DNA of 64,000 bases from Thermobispora bispora DSM 43833 (GTDB taxonomy: Bacteria > Actinomycetota > Actinomycetes > Streptosporangiales > Streptosporangiaceae): the NCBI RefSeq assembly GCF_000092645.1, contig NC_014165.1, positions 2,046,001 through 2,110,000 of the forward strand, written 5' to 3'. The notes under the pieces are model-generated. The model did no database searches. It had not been told where the DNA came from and saw only the letters and a list, made by a program, of their open reading frames with translations. Both the position numbers and the translations under genes were made by a program. Of the stretch, positions 52,245 through 60,901 are shown one piece after another (within the stretch, counting starts at the first letter, position 1; every line of letters begins with the position of its first letter).

Positions 52245-52452
52245 GGGACCCAATCTAGTGCCACCCCGCCGGGCCGCCGGACGGCGGCGATGCCAGGGAG
52301 CCGACCGCGCCGCAATTCCTAATACGGCCGGTACGTTTGCCCGATGCGGCCAGCCCTTTTCCCGATACGACCGAATAGGAACCAATGTCTTCCGCACCGG
52401 ATAGCAAGAAATCCTATTCCGTTGAGGTCGAATTCCAATAAGCTTCCGGTTA
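52212..52452. repeat. Copy A of the duplicated peptidase 5' end and intergenic region
   Basis: This segment (first codons of the peptidase, its promoter, and sequence up to near 52452) aligns in order with 53924-54108. Shared blocks include TCGCTGTCACGG, GTGCCACCCCGCC, GGCCGCC, CACCGGATAG and AAGAAAT. Identity is moderate with small gaps. The two copies have the same orientation, 1.7 kb apart. Confidence 0.75.
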
Positions 52453-52479
52453 GGCGCATCCCCGAGAGAAGGGAATCCC

Positions 52480-52983
52480 GTGATCACGATGTCCTCGCTC
52501 AGACGCCCGGTCACCGCCATGGCCCTGGCCTTAGGGCTTGCCGTGCCAGGACTCCTCGTCCAGCCCACTTCTACCGCTTGGGCCGCTCCCGCAAAGAAAG
52601 TCCGCTTGCGGGCAGTGAGCAAGATCGTTTTCGATGACACACGGAATGGAGTGGTCAAAACCACCCGAAAAGTCTGGGTTCCCAACGGTGGACAGCTCGG
52701 GGTCTATGGCCGCAACACCCGTTCGAAAAGTCTCATAAGCGCTTTCTACCTACGCTTTCGGGTGTACCGAGACGACGGTAAGGACGTAACCAATCAATTC
52801 TGGCGGCCGTCAATGACCACCCGCGACTACTTCCTTCGCGAAGGCGAGAAGGTGAACAAGCGCGTCGTCAACCGGAGCGGCAAGGGGCATTACTACTACA
52901 TTCGAGCCGAATGCCAGCTGAGAGTAGGACACCCCTACCTTCACCGCTGCCATGGGGTATTCGCAGTGAGCAGCTGGTATTGA
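52480..52983 (+). CDS. Small secreted protein of unknown function
   Basis: A 167-residue protein with a clear signal peptide (RR near residue 7, hydrophobic TAMALALGLAVPGLLV, cleavage probably after AWA near residue 35). The mature part is basic, beta-rich and ends AECQLRVGHPYLHRCHGVFAVSSWY, with two Cys that could form a disulfide. No domain is recognised. The gene is noticeably less GC-rich than its neighbours (for instance AAA, AAT and AGT codons), suggesting transfer. AAGGGA precedes the GTG start; an ATG four codons later is possible. It sits between duplicated peptidase promoter segments. Confidence 0.75.
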   Translation: MITMSSLRRPVTAMALALGLAVPGLLVQPTSTAWAAPAKKVRLRAVSKIVFDDTRNGVVKTTRKVWVPNGGQLGVYGRNTRSKSLISAFYLRFRVYRDDGKDVTNQFWRPSMTTRDYFLREGEKVNKRVVNRSGKGHYYYIRAECQLRVGHPYLHRCHGVFAVSSWY

Positions 52984-53868
52984 TAGCTACCCGACGTTCT
53001 GGGTCACAGGATTCCCCTGGTCGCCGAAGAGCCGGATCGGTGCCGACCACGACCAGGGGTCGCCGGCCATACTCCACCGAATGAAGAAAAGGTCCTCGAG
53101 CGGTGGAGTCACCGTTACCGCAATTTTGAAGCGATCGCAGCACCTACCGTGAAGGCCCGGAGCACTATGCCTGCATCCGGGCCTGTCTTATACACGCCCG
53201 GTCACCTGGTACGAATCCTTGTCGCATTCTGGTGGACGCCCAGGTCGATGCAGCAGCCCTGCCTTCCCCTGGGCGGTACCGGATCTCGGCATGAACCGGG
53301 AGTCCGGTGAATCCCAGACCGACCAGTGGCCGGCCGCACCATCACCCCGGACGTGCTTCTGGCCCCACCTGGCGCCTACGGTGGCATGCACGCAGAACCC
53401 ACCCGACCTGGCGCGGCCCTGCTCATGGCCCACGTGTGCCGAGATCGCCCAAGCCGACTTCCCCGGTTGGTGACCGCCCCGCTGGGCGGCACGGCGACCG
53501 GTTAGCCGACCACACCACCGCGCGCCGCGCCCGGGCATCGCCGAGCTACGCATGCTCCTGCTGACGACGGAGGAGAAACGTGATGAGCGCACCACACCCC
53601 TCGGAGCCCGGGGCCACGACGATGCGCCGCGAACCCCCCACCCGGCCGCGGCCGTGGACGTCACCGGCACGCAGCCGGCCAGATCACCGTCACGGCCTGC
53701 TCGCCCTCCGTTCAGATCGTTGACCCGTGAATCCCCCGCGGCGTCGCGCACACCCCGCAGGTCACCGACGGCGGCACAGGCCATCGCGGCGACATCGACG
53801 GCTGGAGAAACGGAGACCTCTTCGCCCGGACGATGCGCCCTGCCGGCTGAGCTACCGGACGCGGCCAC
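52984..53868. other. Gene-poor region with hairpins and tRNA-like fragment
   Basis: Two hairpins follow the secreted protein gene (53014-53059 and AGGCCCGG/CCGGGCCT at 53153-53184). Bases 53219-53580 have open frames without recognisable products. GGAGGAGAAACGTGATG near 53568-53585 is a good ribosome site and start, but only 46 codons follow (MSAPHPSEPGATTMRREPPT and on). Bases 53837-53860 resemble a tRNA D-arm on the minus strand. Confidence 0.45.
53014..53059 (+). terminator. Hairpin after the secreted protein gene
   Basis: CCCCTGGTCG (53014-53023) and CGACCAGGGG (53050-53059) form a perfect 10 bp stem with a 26 nt loop, starting 31 bp after the stop codon. A second hairpin at 53153-53184 is followed by GTCTTAT. 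Confidence 0.5.
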
Positions 53869-53916
53869 GGTGCGCCCCACCTGGTCGCTCAGCGGGTGCG
53901 CCCCACCTGGTCGCTC
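53869..53916. repeat. Two exact 22 bp direct repeats
   Basis: GGTGCGCCCCACCTGGTCGC plus TC occurs at 53869-53890 and 53895-53916, 4 bp apart. It directly abuts the truncated peptidase copy at 53924. Confidence 0.85.
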
Positions 53917-53923
53917 CGAGAGA

Positions 53924-54108
53924 GTCGGGCAGAGGCACTCGCTGTCACGGCACCGGCTCTGGGGTGCCACCCCGCCAGGCCGCCGTCCGGCCGCTGTGCC
54001 GGCGAGCCGGCCCGCCGCCCCGCGCACGCCGGCCCGGCAAAACAAAGTTTTTCCACCGGATAGAAGAAATTCAAACCCGAGGTGGCCGAATCCTGATACG
54101 CTCCGCGG
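53924..54108 (-). pseudogene. Truncated copy B of the peptidase start and its promoter
   Basis: On the minus strand a GTG near 53957 begins VTASASARLSRSDQ, against VTATSSARLSDLYP at the real peptidase start. Similarity ends after about ten codons, at the 22 bp direct repeats. Upstream the copy continues through the whole intergenic region to about 54108. It cannot encode a peptidase. Its right side now serves as upstream sequence of the PP2C gene. Confidence 0.75.
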
Positions 54109-54176
54109 TGAGACGGTCACGATTGGTCGATCGCCGTCCTCTTCCACCCCCCGACTGTGCCGAGAGCGAGTTCTCC

Positions 54177-55181
54177 ATGGCCGGCGTACCCGGTGGCCCT
54201 CAGCCACCTGTCTCCCCCGTAGACGACCACGGCCGGGAACGGCGGCCCGCCGTGGTCCTCCCGCAGTCCCTGTGCGTGCTGGAGCGGACCGCCGAGCTCT
54301 CGCTCGATGCCTTCGGGTCCCTCGACGGCCCAGGCCCGTTCACCGGCGCCCCGGCGCCCGGGCTCGGCCCGCCGTACCCGGGGGACCGGCCGGAGTACGG
54401 CGCGGCGTTCGCGGCGGCCCTGGCGGAGGAACGGCGGCTGATCACCGCGCTCCGTGAGGCGATCCTCCCCGGTCCCGGCGCCTCGGTCGACCTGCCGTCG
54501 GTGCGGATCGCGGTCCGCTACCTGCCCGCCGGGGAGGCGGCGCTGCTCGGGGGCGACTGGTACGAGCTCACCCCGCTCCCGGACGGGCGGATCTTCCTCG
54601 GCGTCGGGGACACCTCCGGCCACGGGGCGGCGGCGGTGGCGCGGATGGCCCAGCTCCGGCCGGCGCTGCTCGGGCTCGCCATGACCGGGGCGTCACCCGA
54701 GTCGCTGCTGGGCTGGCTCAACACCCTCGTCCTCACCAGGTTCCCCGAGACCACGGCGACCGTGGTCTGCGGCTACCTGGACGTGGCCAGGCTGCGCTTC
54801 ACCTGGGCGCAGGCGGGCCACCCCGCCCCGATCCTGGTCCGCCGCGGGGGCGCGCGCCGGATCGGGGCGCCGGAGGGGGTGATCCTCGGCGCCGTGCCGG
54901 ACCCGCGGTACCGGGTGCGGTGCACCGCGCTCGAGCCGGGTGACCTGCTGCTGATGTTCACCGACGGGCTGGTGGAGCGGCGCACCCGCGACATCGGCGC
55001 CGGGATGGGGCTCGCGGTCAAGGCGGCCCGTGCCGTGGCCGGCCAGCCCGACCTCGACGCCGGGCTCGACATGTTGATCGACGCGCTGGGCGGGCCGAAC
55101 CCCGAGGACGACGCCTGCCTGCTCGCCCTCCAGGTCGTGGACTGCGCCGAGCGGGGTGAACCGGCCCGCTATGCGGCGTGA
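54177..55181 (+). CDS. PP2C/SpoIIE-type serine/threonine phosphatase
   Basis: A 334-residue protein. Residues 1-95 are a low-complexity N-terminal part. The SpoIIE domain begins at AVRYLPAGEAALLGGDWYELTPLPDGRIFLGVGDTSGHGAAAVARMAQLR (about 118-167), where the aspartates in GGDWY and GDTSGHG bind metal. WAQAGHPAPILVRRGG, DLLLMFTDGLVERR and GGPNPEDDACLLAL follow, with the last aspartates closing the site. Such phosphatases usually act on anti-sigma antagonists in partner switching, but no kinase or sensor domain is attached. The start at ATG 54177 lacks a strong ribosome site. Confidence 0.88.
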   Translation: MAGVPGGPQPPVSPVDDHGRERRPAVVLPQSLCVLERTAELSLDAFGSLDGPGPFTGAPAPGLGPPYPGDRPEYGAAFAAALAEERRLITALREAILPGPGASVDLPSVRIAVRYLPAGEAALLGGDWYELTPLPDGRIFLGVGDTSGHGAAAVARMAQLRPALLGLAMTGASPESLLGWLNTLVLTRFPETTATVVCGYLDVARLRFTWAQAGHPAPILVRRGGARRIGAPEGVILGAVPDPRYRVRCTALEPGDLLLMFTDGLVERRTRDIGAGMGLAVKAARAVAGQPDLDAGLDMLIDALGGPNPEDDACLLALQVVDCAERGEPARYAA

Positions 55182-55209
55182 CCCCGGGGCGCCGCAGCAG
55201 AATGAACGG

Positions 55210-56115
55210 GTGCTGATGCTCCTGGACACCCCGTCCCTGTACTTCCGGGCCTTCCACGGGGTCCCCGAGTCGGTGACCGCCCCGGACGGCACGCCGGTCA
55301 ACGCGGTGCGCGGGCTGATCGACATGATCACCACCCTGGTACGGCGGCGCTCCCCGGCCGGGATCGCCGCGTGCATGGACGCCGACTGGCGCCCGGCGTT
55401 CCGGGTGGCCGTGCTCCCCGCGTACAAGGCGCACCGGGTCGCCGCGGACGGCGTCACCGAGCAGGTGCCGGAGGCGCTCACCGCGCAGCTCCCCGTCATC
55501 GAGCAGGTCCTGGACGCGGTCGGCATCGCCCGCATCGGCGTGCCCGGCTACGAGGCGGACGACGTGATCGGGACCCTCGCGGCCCGGGCCACCGGCGCCG
55601 TGGAGATCGTCACGGGGGATCGCGACCTGTTCCAGCTCGTCGACGACGCCAAGCCCTGCCGCGTCCTCTACACGGCGCGGGGCGTTCGCGCGCTCCAGGT
55701 GGTCGACGAGGCGTTCATCACCGCGCGGTACGGCATCCCCGGCCGGTCGTACGCGGACTTCGCGCTGCTCCGCGGCGACCCGAGCGACGGCCTCCCGGGG
55801 GTGCCGGGGATCGGTGAGCGGACCGCGGCCGCGCTGATCAGCACGTTCGGCACGCTCTCCGCCCTGCGCGCCGCGCTCGACGAGGGCGAGCCCGGCGCGA
55901 TCCCCGCGGCCGCGCGCGCCAAGCTGCTCGCCGCCCGCGAGTACCTGGACGCCGCCGAGGTGGTCGTGCGGGTGGCGGCCGACGCGCCCGTCCCTGACAC
56001 CGATCTCACCCTGCCGCGCGCGCCCCGTGACCCGGAGCTGCTGGTCACCCTGTCCGAGCGGTACGGCCTCGACGGCCCGCTGGGGCGGCTGCTCGACGCG
56101 CTCGGCGCCGGCTGA
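55210..56115 (+). CDS. 5'-3' exonuclease (PolA N-terminal domain family)
   Basis: A 301-residue FEN-type nuclease. It begins LMLLDTPSLYFRAFHG, with metal-binding Asp. VPGYEADDVIGTLAARA near 117-133, IVTGDRDLFQLVDD near 137-150 and YADFALLRGDPSDGLPGVPGIGERTAAALI near 180-210 provide the acidic cluster and the helix-hairpin-helix. It is the stand-alone version found in many actinomycetes beside full PolA, and processes flaps or RNA primers. The GTG at 55210 is chosen because alignable sequence starts there; an ATG 13 codons upstream is possible. Confidence 0.9.
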   Translation: MLMLLDTPSLYFRAFHGVPESVTAPDGTPVNAVRGLIDMITTLVRRRSPAGIAACMDADWRPAFRVAVLPAYKAHRVAADGVTEQVPEALTAQLPVIEQVLDAVGIARIGVPGYEADDVIGTLAARATGAVEIVTGDRDLFQLVDDAKPCRVLYTARGVRALQVVDEAFITARYGIPGRSYADFALLRGDPSDGLPGVPGIGERTAAALISTFGTLSALRAALDEGEPGAIPAAARAKLLAAREYLDAAEVVVRVAADAPVPDTDLTLPRAPRDPELLVTLSERYGLDGPLGRLLDALGAG

Positions 56116-56154
56116 GCCGGTACGGCCGGCCCGCCCGGGACGGGCCGGCTCAGC
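56111..56154. terminator. Bidirectional hairpin between exonuclease and helY
   Basis: GCTGAGCCGG (56111-56120) pairs with CCGGCTCAGC (56145-56154), with an inner GGCCCG/CGGGCC stem. It spans the exonuclease stop and ends 8 bp before the helY stop. Confidence 0.7.
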
Positions 56155-56161
56155 ACGCCGA

Positions 56162-58876
56162 TCAGCCCACCGAGGCGTAGGCGACGACGCCGCGGCGCAT
56201 GGCGTCCATCGCCTTGATCGCGTTCTGGCGCACGGTCCCGCCCTCGGGCGCCACCTCCTTGAGCTGGTCGAGCAGGTCGAGGATCTGCTTCACCCAGCGG
56301 ACGAAGTCGCCCGCGGCGAGGTCGGTCTCGGTGAGCACGTCCTCCAGGCCGCACCCCTTCGCCCACCGGTACGCCGCCCAGACGAAGCCCAGGTCGGGCT
56401 CCCTGGTGAACGACAGCCCGTGCTCCTGCTCGATCTCCTCGAGCTCACCCCACAGCCGGGTCATCTCGGCGAGCGCGTCCCGGACCGGGCCGGCGGGGAG
56501 CCTCGGGCGGCGGCCGTCGTCCGGCTGCCGTGACTCGTACACCAGCGAGGAGACGCACGCGGCGAGCTCGGCCGGGTCGAGCCGCTCCCAGATCCCGGCC
56601 CGCAGGCACTCGGCGGTGAGCAGGTCGAGCTCGGTGTAGAGCTTGGCGAGCCGCCACCCCTCGGAGGTGACCGTCTCGCCCTCCAGGTAGCCGAGCCGCT
56701 CCAGCACGCCGCAGACCCGGTCGAAGGTCCGCGCGATGACGTGGGAGCGCCCCTCGATGCGGCGGCGCAGGGCCTCGGTCTCCCGGAGCAGCTTGTAATA
56801 CCGTTCGGCCCACCGGGCGTGGTCCTCGCGCTCGGAGCAGCCGTGGCACGGGTGACGGCGCAGCTCCCGGCGGAGCCGGGTGATCTCCTCGTCCTCGGCC
56901 GCGTGGTCCCGCACCCGGGGCGGCTTGCCGAGGTCCCGGCCGCCGATCTTGGCGCGCAGGCTGGAGACGAGGTCGGCCCGGTCCTTCGCCGATCGGGCGT
57001 TGAAGTTCTTCGGGATCCGCACCCGCTCCACCGGCTCGACCGGCACGGCGAAGTCGGTCGGGGTCAGCCGCTTCACCTGCTTGTTGATGGTGAGGACGAG
57101 CGGGTTCGGCCCGCCCCCGCGGCCGTTGAACCCCGGATCGAGCACGACCGCCACCCCGGCCCGGCGCCCGCCGGGGACCCGGATCACGTCCCCGGGGCGC
57201 AGCGCCTCCAGGGAGCGGAGGGTCTGGGCGCGGCGGGCCATCCCCCGCTGCCGGGCCAGCTCGGCCTCCCGCTCCGACAGGCGCCGGCGGAACTCCGCGT
57301 ACTCCTGGAAGTCCCCGAGGTGGCAGGTCATCGCCTGCCGGTACCCCTCGAGGGCCTCCTCGGCCTTGCGCAGCTGCCGGGCGAGGCCGACCACCGCCCG
57401 GTCGGCCTGGAACTGGGCGAAGGAGTCCTCCAGGAGGAGCCGGGCGCGCTCCCGGCCGACCTGCCCGACGAGGTTGACCGCCATGTTGTACGACGGCTGG
57501 AAGCTGGACCGCAGCGGGTAGGTGCGGGTGCCGGCCAGCCGGGCGACGCCGATCGGGTCCATGCCCGGCTGCCAGATCACCACGGCGTGGCCCTCGACGT
57601 CGATGCCCCGCCGGCCCGCCCGGCCGATGAGCTGGGTGTACTCCCCCGGGGTGAGGTCGGCGTGGGTCTCGCCGTTCCACTTGTCGAGCTTCTCGATCAC
57701 GACCGAGCGGGCCGGCATGTTGATCCCGAGCGCGAGCGTCTCGGTCGCGAAGACCGCCTTCACCAGGCCCTTGGTGAACAGCTCCTCGACGATCTCCTTG
57801 AACGTGGGCAGCATGCCCGCGTGGTGGGCCGCGATGCCCCGTTCGAGGCACTCCCGCCACTCCAGGTAGCCGAGGACGGCGAGGTCCTCCTCGGGCAGGA
57901 ACGCGGTGCGCTCGTCGGCGATCCGCCGGATCTCCTCCCGCTCTTCGTCGGTGGTGAGGCGGATGCCCGCGTACCGGCACTGCATCACGGCCGCGTCGCA
58001 GCCCGCCCGGGAGAAGATGAACGTGATCGCGGGCAGGAGGCCCGCGGCGTCGAGCCTCTCGATCACCTCGGGCCGGCTCGGCGGCCGGAGCCGCCCCGGC
58101 CGGGCGTACCCGCGCTTGCCGCGGAGCTGGGCGCGCCGCGCCTCGTCCCGGGAGATCCGCAGCAGCGCGGGGTTGACCCGCTGGACGCCGTCGCGGCCGG
58201 TGACGAACAGGTCGTACAGGCGGTTGCCGACCAGCATGTGCTGCCAGAGCGGCACGGGGCGGTGCTCGTCGACGATCACCGTGGTGTCGCCCCGCACCTC
58301 GCCGAGCCACTCGCCGAACTCCTCGGCGTTGCTCACCGTGGCGGAGAGCGCGACCAGCCGGACCGACTCCGGCAGGTGGATGATCACCTCTTCCCAGACC
58401 GCGCCGCGGAACCGGTCCGCCAGGTAGTGGACCTCGTCCATGACCACGTACGCGAGGCCGGAGAGGGTGCTCGACCCGGCGTACAGCATGTTGCGGAGGA
58501 CCTCGGTGGTCATGACCACCACGGGGGCCTCGCCGTTGATGCTGTTGTCCCCGGTGAGCAGGCCGACCTTGGCCGCGCCGTACCTGCGGACGAGGTCGTT
58601 GTACTTCTGGTTGGAGAGCGCCTTGATCGGCGTGGTGTAGAAGCACTTGCGGCCCTGCCGCAGGGCGAGGTGGACGGCGAACTCCCCGACCACCGTCTTG
58701 CCCGATCCCGTCGGCGCGGCGACCAGAACGCCGTCCCCCGCCTCCAAGGCCCGGCACGCGTCGAGCTGGAACTCGTCGAACTCGAAGTCGTACAGGCCCC
58801 GGAACGACATGAGGGCGGGCCCCAACTCGGCCTGCTGCTGACGGAAGGCGGCATAGCGTTCCGCAGGCGTGCTCAT
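56162..58876 (-). CDS. helY: DEAD/DEAH-box RNA/DNA helicase HelY (Ski2/Mtr4-like)
   Basis: A 904-residue SF2 helicase. Motif I APTGSGKT is at residues 54-61, Ia TTPIKALSNQKY, motif II VMDEVHYL near 141-148, motif III ALSATVSN and motif VI QLIGRAGRRG near 415. The C-terminal DSHCT-type region (CRAGIWERLDPAELAACVSSLVYESR and beyond) is present. Related to Ski2/Mtr4; Rv2092c is the mycobacterial homologue. ATG 58876 follows TAGGGT by 8 nt. It lies in the conserved block with tatC, tatA, pafC and pafB. Confidence 0.94.
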   Translation of the reverse strand: MSTPAERYAAFRQQQAELGPALMSFRGLYDFEFDEFQLDACRALEAGDGVLVAAPTGSGKTVVGEFAVHLALRQGRKCFYTTPIKALSNQKYNDLVRRYGAAKVGLLTGDNSINGEAPVVVMTTEVLRNMLYAGSSTLSGLAYVVMDEVHYLADRFRGAVWEEVIIHLPESVRLVALSATVSNAEEFGEWLGEVRGDTTVIVDEHRPVPLWQHMLVGNRLYDLFVTGRDGVQRVNPALLRISRDEARRAQLRGKRGYARPGRLRPPSRPEVIERLDAAGLLPAITFIFSRAGCDAAVMQCRYAGIRLTTDEEREEIRRIADERTAFLPEEDLAVLGYLEWRECLERGIAAHHAGMLPTFKEIVEELFTKGLVKAVFATETLALGINMPARSVVIEKLDKWNGETHADLTPGEYTQLIGRAGRRGIDVEGHAVVIWQPGMDPIGVARLAGTRTYPLRSSFQPSYNMAVNLVGQVGRERARLLLEDSFAQFQADRAVVGLARQLRKAEEALEGYRQAMTCHLGDFQEYAEFRRRLSEREAELARQRGMARRAQTLRSLEALRPGDVIRVPGGRRAGVAVVLDPGFNGRGGGPNPLVLTINKQVKRLTPTDFAVPVEPVERVRIPKNFNARSAKDRADLVSSLRAKIGGRDLGKPPRVRDHAAEDEEITRLRRELRRHPCHGCSEREDHARWAERYYKLLRETEALRRRIEGRSHVIARTFDRVCGVLERLGYLEGETVTSEGWRLAKLYTELDLLTAECLRAGIWERLDPAELAACVSSLVYESRQPDDGRRPRLPAGPVRDALAEMTRLWGELEEIEQEHGLSFTREPDLGFVWAAYRWAKGCGLEDVLTETDLAAGDFVRWVKQILDLLDQLKEVAPEGGTVRQNAIKAMDAMRRGVVAYASVG

Positions 58877-58986
58877 GGCCCCCACCCTACCGACAACCGG
58901 TCACCCCGGCGGTCGCGGCGATCACCCGGCCGCGGGGCCGGCGCGGCCCGTACGGCCCGGCACCGCCCGTCCGACCGGCGGGGATT

Positions 58987-59081
58987 CGTGGTCGGTGAGG
59001 GTTGGGTGGTGGAGGTGTGTTGTTGTGTTTGTGACTGTGTGGATTCGGTGATACCGGCCGACGCCTTTACAACGTAGATTC
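58987..59081. repeat. GT-rich dispersed repeat element, copy 2
   Basis: Same order as 25633-25722: CGTGGTCGGTGA, about 50 bp nearly free of C on the plus strand, and the identical 19-mer GCCTTTACAACGTAGATTC (59063-59081). Here the 19-mer forms the last codons of the DAG-kinase-like gene (ESTL and stop on the minus strand). Confidence 0.7.
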
Positions 59082-59972
59082 CTTCGGGACGATCACGCGG
59101 ATCGCGGCCGGCTCCACCGCGCAGACCGCGGGAAGCGGACCCATGCGCTCCCCGTCGGCGTAGGCGACCACGTCGGGCGCCTCCACGGTGACCCGCGCGG
59201 CGCGCCGGATGGTGACCGCCGGGTGATCGACGTGGCTCCCCCGGTACACCCGGGGGAACGCCCGGAGGAACTCCGCCTTCGACACCGCGCCGAGGATGAG
59301 CAGGTCAAGCCGGCCGTCATCGGGCCGGGCGGCCGGGCAGACGCGCATGCCCGCCCCGTAGGACCGGGTGTTGGCGACCGCGACGAGCATCGCCTCCCGC
59401 TCGATCACCTCGCCGTCGTCGATGGTGATCCGGAACGGGATCGGGGTGAACGCGCGCAGCTCCTGCACCATGGCGACCAGGTACCGCGCCATGCCCTGCG
59501 GCCGGGTCATCCGGTTGGCCCGTTCGTTGACCCGGGAGTCGAACCCGCAGGCCACCACGCTGGCGAACCACTCCTCGCCGCCGGCCGTGCGGATCCGGCC
59601 CGCGTCGAACGCGCGGACCTCACCCCCGGTCACGACGTCGGCGGCGGCCAGCGGGGACCGGCGCGGGATGCCGAGCGCGTCGGCGATGTCGTTGCCGGTG
59701 CCCACGGGGATGATGCCGAGCGGCACACCGGTGCCGGCGACCGCCTGCACCGCGAGATGGACCATGCCGTCCCCGCCGAAGGCGACCAGCGCCCCGGGGC
59801 GCCGGGCGACGGCCTCGCGGGCGCGGGCCAGGGCGTCCGCGGCGGACTCTCCCGTGATCACGGATACCGGCCGACCGGTCTGCCGCAGGCGGTCGAGGAC
59901 CGGGGAGAGGAGCCGTACGGCACGGCCGGCGCGGGCGGCGGGGTTGACCAGGAGGACGAGTTCATCGGGCAC
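59067..59972 (-). CDS. Diacylglycerol kinase catalytic-domain protein (DagK/YegS-like)
   Basis: A 301-residue lipid kinase family member. VNPAARAG (residues 9-16), FGGDGMVHLAVQAV with GGDG at 66-69, and IIPVGTGNDIADAL at 87-100 form the nucleotide site. GFDSRVNERANRM follows, and DGRLDLLILG is near 235. It probably phosphorylates diacylglycerol or a related lipid. The GTG start lies 7 nt after TAGGTT, so it may be transcribed leaderlessly from its own promoter although it sits 33 bp behind tatC. The C-terminus PKESTL is encoded by AT-rich sequence shared with a repeat at 25.7 kb. Confidence 0.9.
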   Translation of the reverse strand: MPDELVLLVNPAARAGRAVRLLSPVLDRLRQTGRPVSVITGESAADALARAREAVARRPGALVAFGGDGMVHLAVQAVAGTGVPLGIIPVGTGNDIADALGIPRRSPLAAADVVTGGEVRAFDAGRIRTAGGEEWFASVVACGFDSRVNERANRMTRPQGMARYLVAMVQELRAFTPIPFRITIDDGEVIEREAMLVAVANTRSYGAGMRVCPAARPDDGRLDLLILGAVSKAEFLRAFPRVYRGSHVDHPAVTIRRAARVTVEAPDVVAYADGERMGPLPAVCAVEPAAIRVIVPKESTL

Positions 59973-60005
59973 ACCCGGAACCTAGCCGGGGTATGCCCCG
60001 CTCGG

Positions 60006-60857
60006 CTAGGGCTGCGCCTGCTCCCGGGTCTGGACCGGACCGTCGAGCTCCTCCTCCAGCGCGCGGGCGCGTTCGGCCTCCTCCCGGTCCCGCTTCTTGT
60101 CGCGGAAGTACATGATCACCTCGGCGAGGTAGAACAGCCCGACCATCGGCAACGCCAGGGCGAGCATGGTGAACGGGTCCTGGCTGGGGGTGGCCACGGC
60201 GGCGAACACGAACAGGAGGAAGATCACCATCCGCTGGTGCTTGGCCACGGTCCGGAACCGCAGCACGCCGATGATGTTGAGGAACACCATCAGCAGCGGC
60301 ATCAGGAACGAGATCCCGAAGACCAGCAGCATCAGCAGGACGAACCCGAGATACGCGTTGACGTCGATCAGCGGGATCGCGTTCTCCGGGACCAGCGACA
60401 GCAGCAGCGACAGGCCGCGGTCCATGGTGAAGTACGCCAGCGTGGCGCCCGCGCCGAACAGCGGGATGGCCAGGCCGAGGAAGGTGAGCGTGTAGCGCCG
60501 CTCGTTCTCGTAGAGGCCGGGGGTGACGAACGCCCAGATCTGGTAGAGCCAGACGGGCGAGCTCACCACCAGCCCGAAGATCGCCGCGACCTTGAGGTTG
60601 ACGATGAACCCGTCGAGGATCCCGTGGACGACCAGGCTGCAGGCGTTCCCATCGGTGATCTTGTACGCCTGGGGAAGCCGGCAGTACGGGCCGGTGATGA
60701 AGGACCAGACCGGGTCGAAGAAGACGAAGCCCACCGCCGTGGCGACGACCATCGCCGCGATGCTCTTGATGAGGCGGCTGCGCAGCTCACGGATGTGCTC
60801 CATGAGCGTCATCCGGCCGTCGTCGGGCTGGGTCCTCGACCGTTTCAGCAGCGCCAT
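60006..60857 (-). CDS. tatC: Sec-independent protein translocase subunit TatC
   Basis: A 283-residue protein with six helices. MTLMEHIRELRSRLIKS near the N-terminus is the conserved cytoplasmic segment (with the essential Glu) that binds twin-arginine signals. SSPVWLYQIWAFVTPGLYENERR (about 98-120) and FGISFLMPLLMVFLN are further hallmarks. The C-terminal tail is long and charged. It works with TatA to export folded proteins. Encoded 44 bp after tatA. Confidence 0.96.
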   Translation of the reverse strand: MALLKRSRTQPDDGRMTLMEHIRELRSRLIKSIAAMVVATAVGFVFFDPVWSFITGPYCRLPQAYKITDGNACSLVVHGILDGFIVNLKVAAIFGLVVSSPVWLYQIWAFVTPGLYENERRYTLTFLGLAIPLFGAGATLAYFTMDRGLSLLLSLVPENAIPLIDVNAYLGFVLLMLLVFGISFLMPLLMVFLNIIGVLRFRTVAKHQRMVIFLLFVFAAVATPSQDPFTMLALALPMVGLFYLAEVIMYFRDKKRDREEAERARALEEELDGPVQTREQAQP

Positions 60858-60901
60858 TCGGAGATCCTGATCGGGGAAGGGGGCGGCAGGCCCCGGACGG
60901 G

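Noticed and set aside
51117-52685. 522-residue form of the M24 peptidase
   Set aside because: The extra N-terminal 147 residues are antisense to the secreted protein gene and cover the promoter; the family starts at the GTG at 52244.
53583-53720. 46-codon frame with a good ribosome site
   Set aside because: The product is Pro/Arg-rich without any recognisable feature and the frame ends early; listed only in the description of the region.
53188-54207. Long minus-strand open frame (339 codons)
   Set aside because: It runs through hairpins, the peptidase promoter copy and the antisense of the PP2C start, and shows no protein family features; long chance frames are common in this GC-rich DNA.
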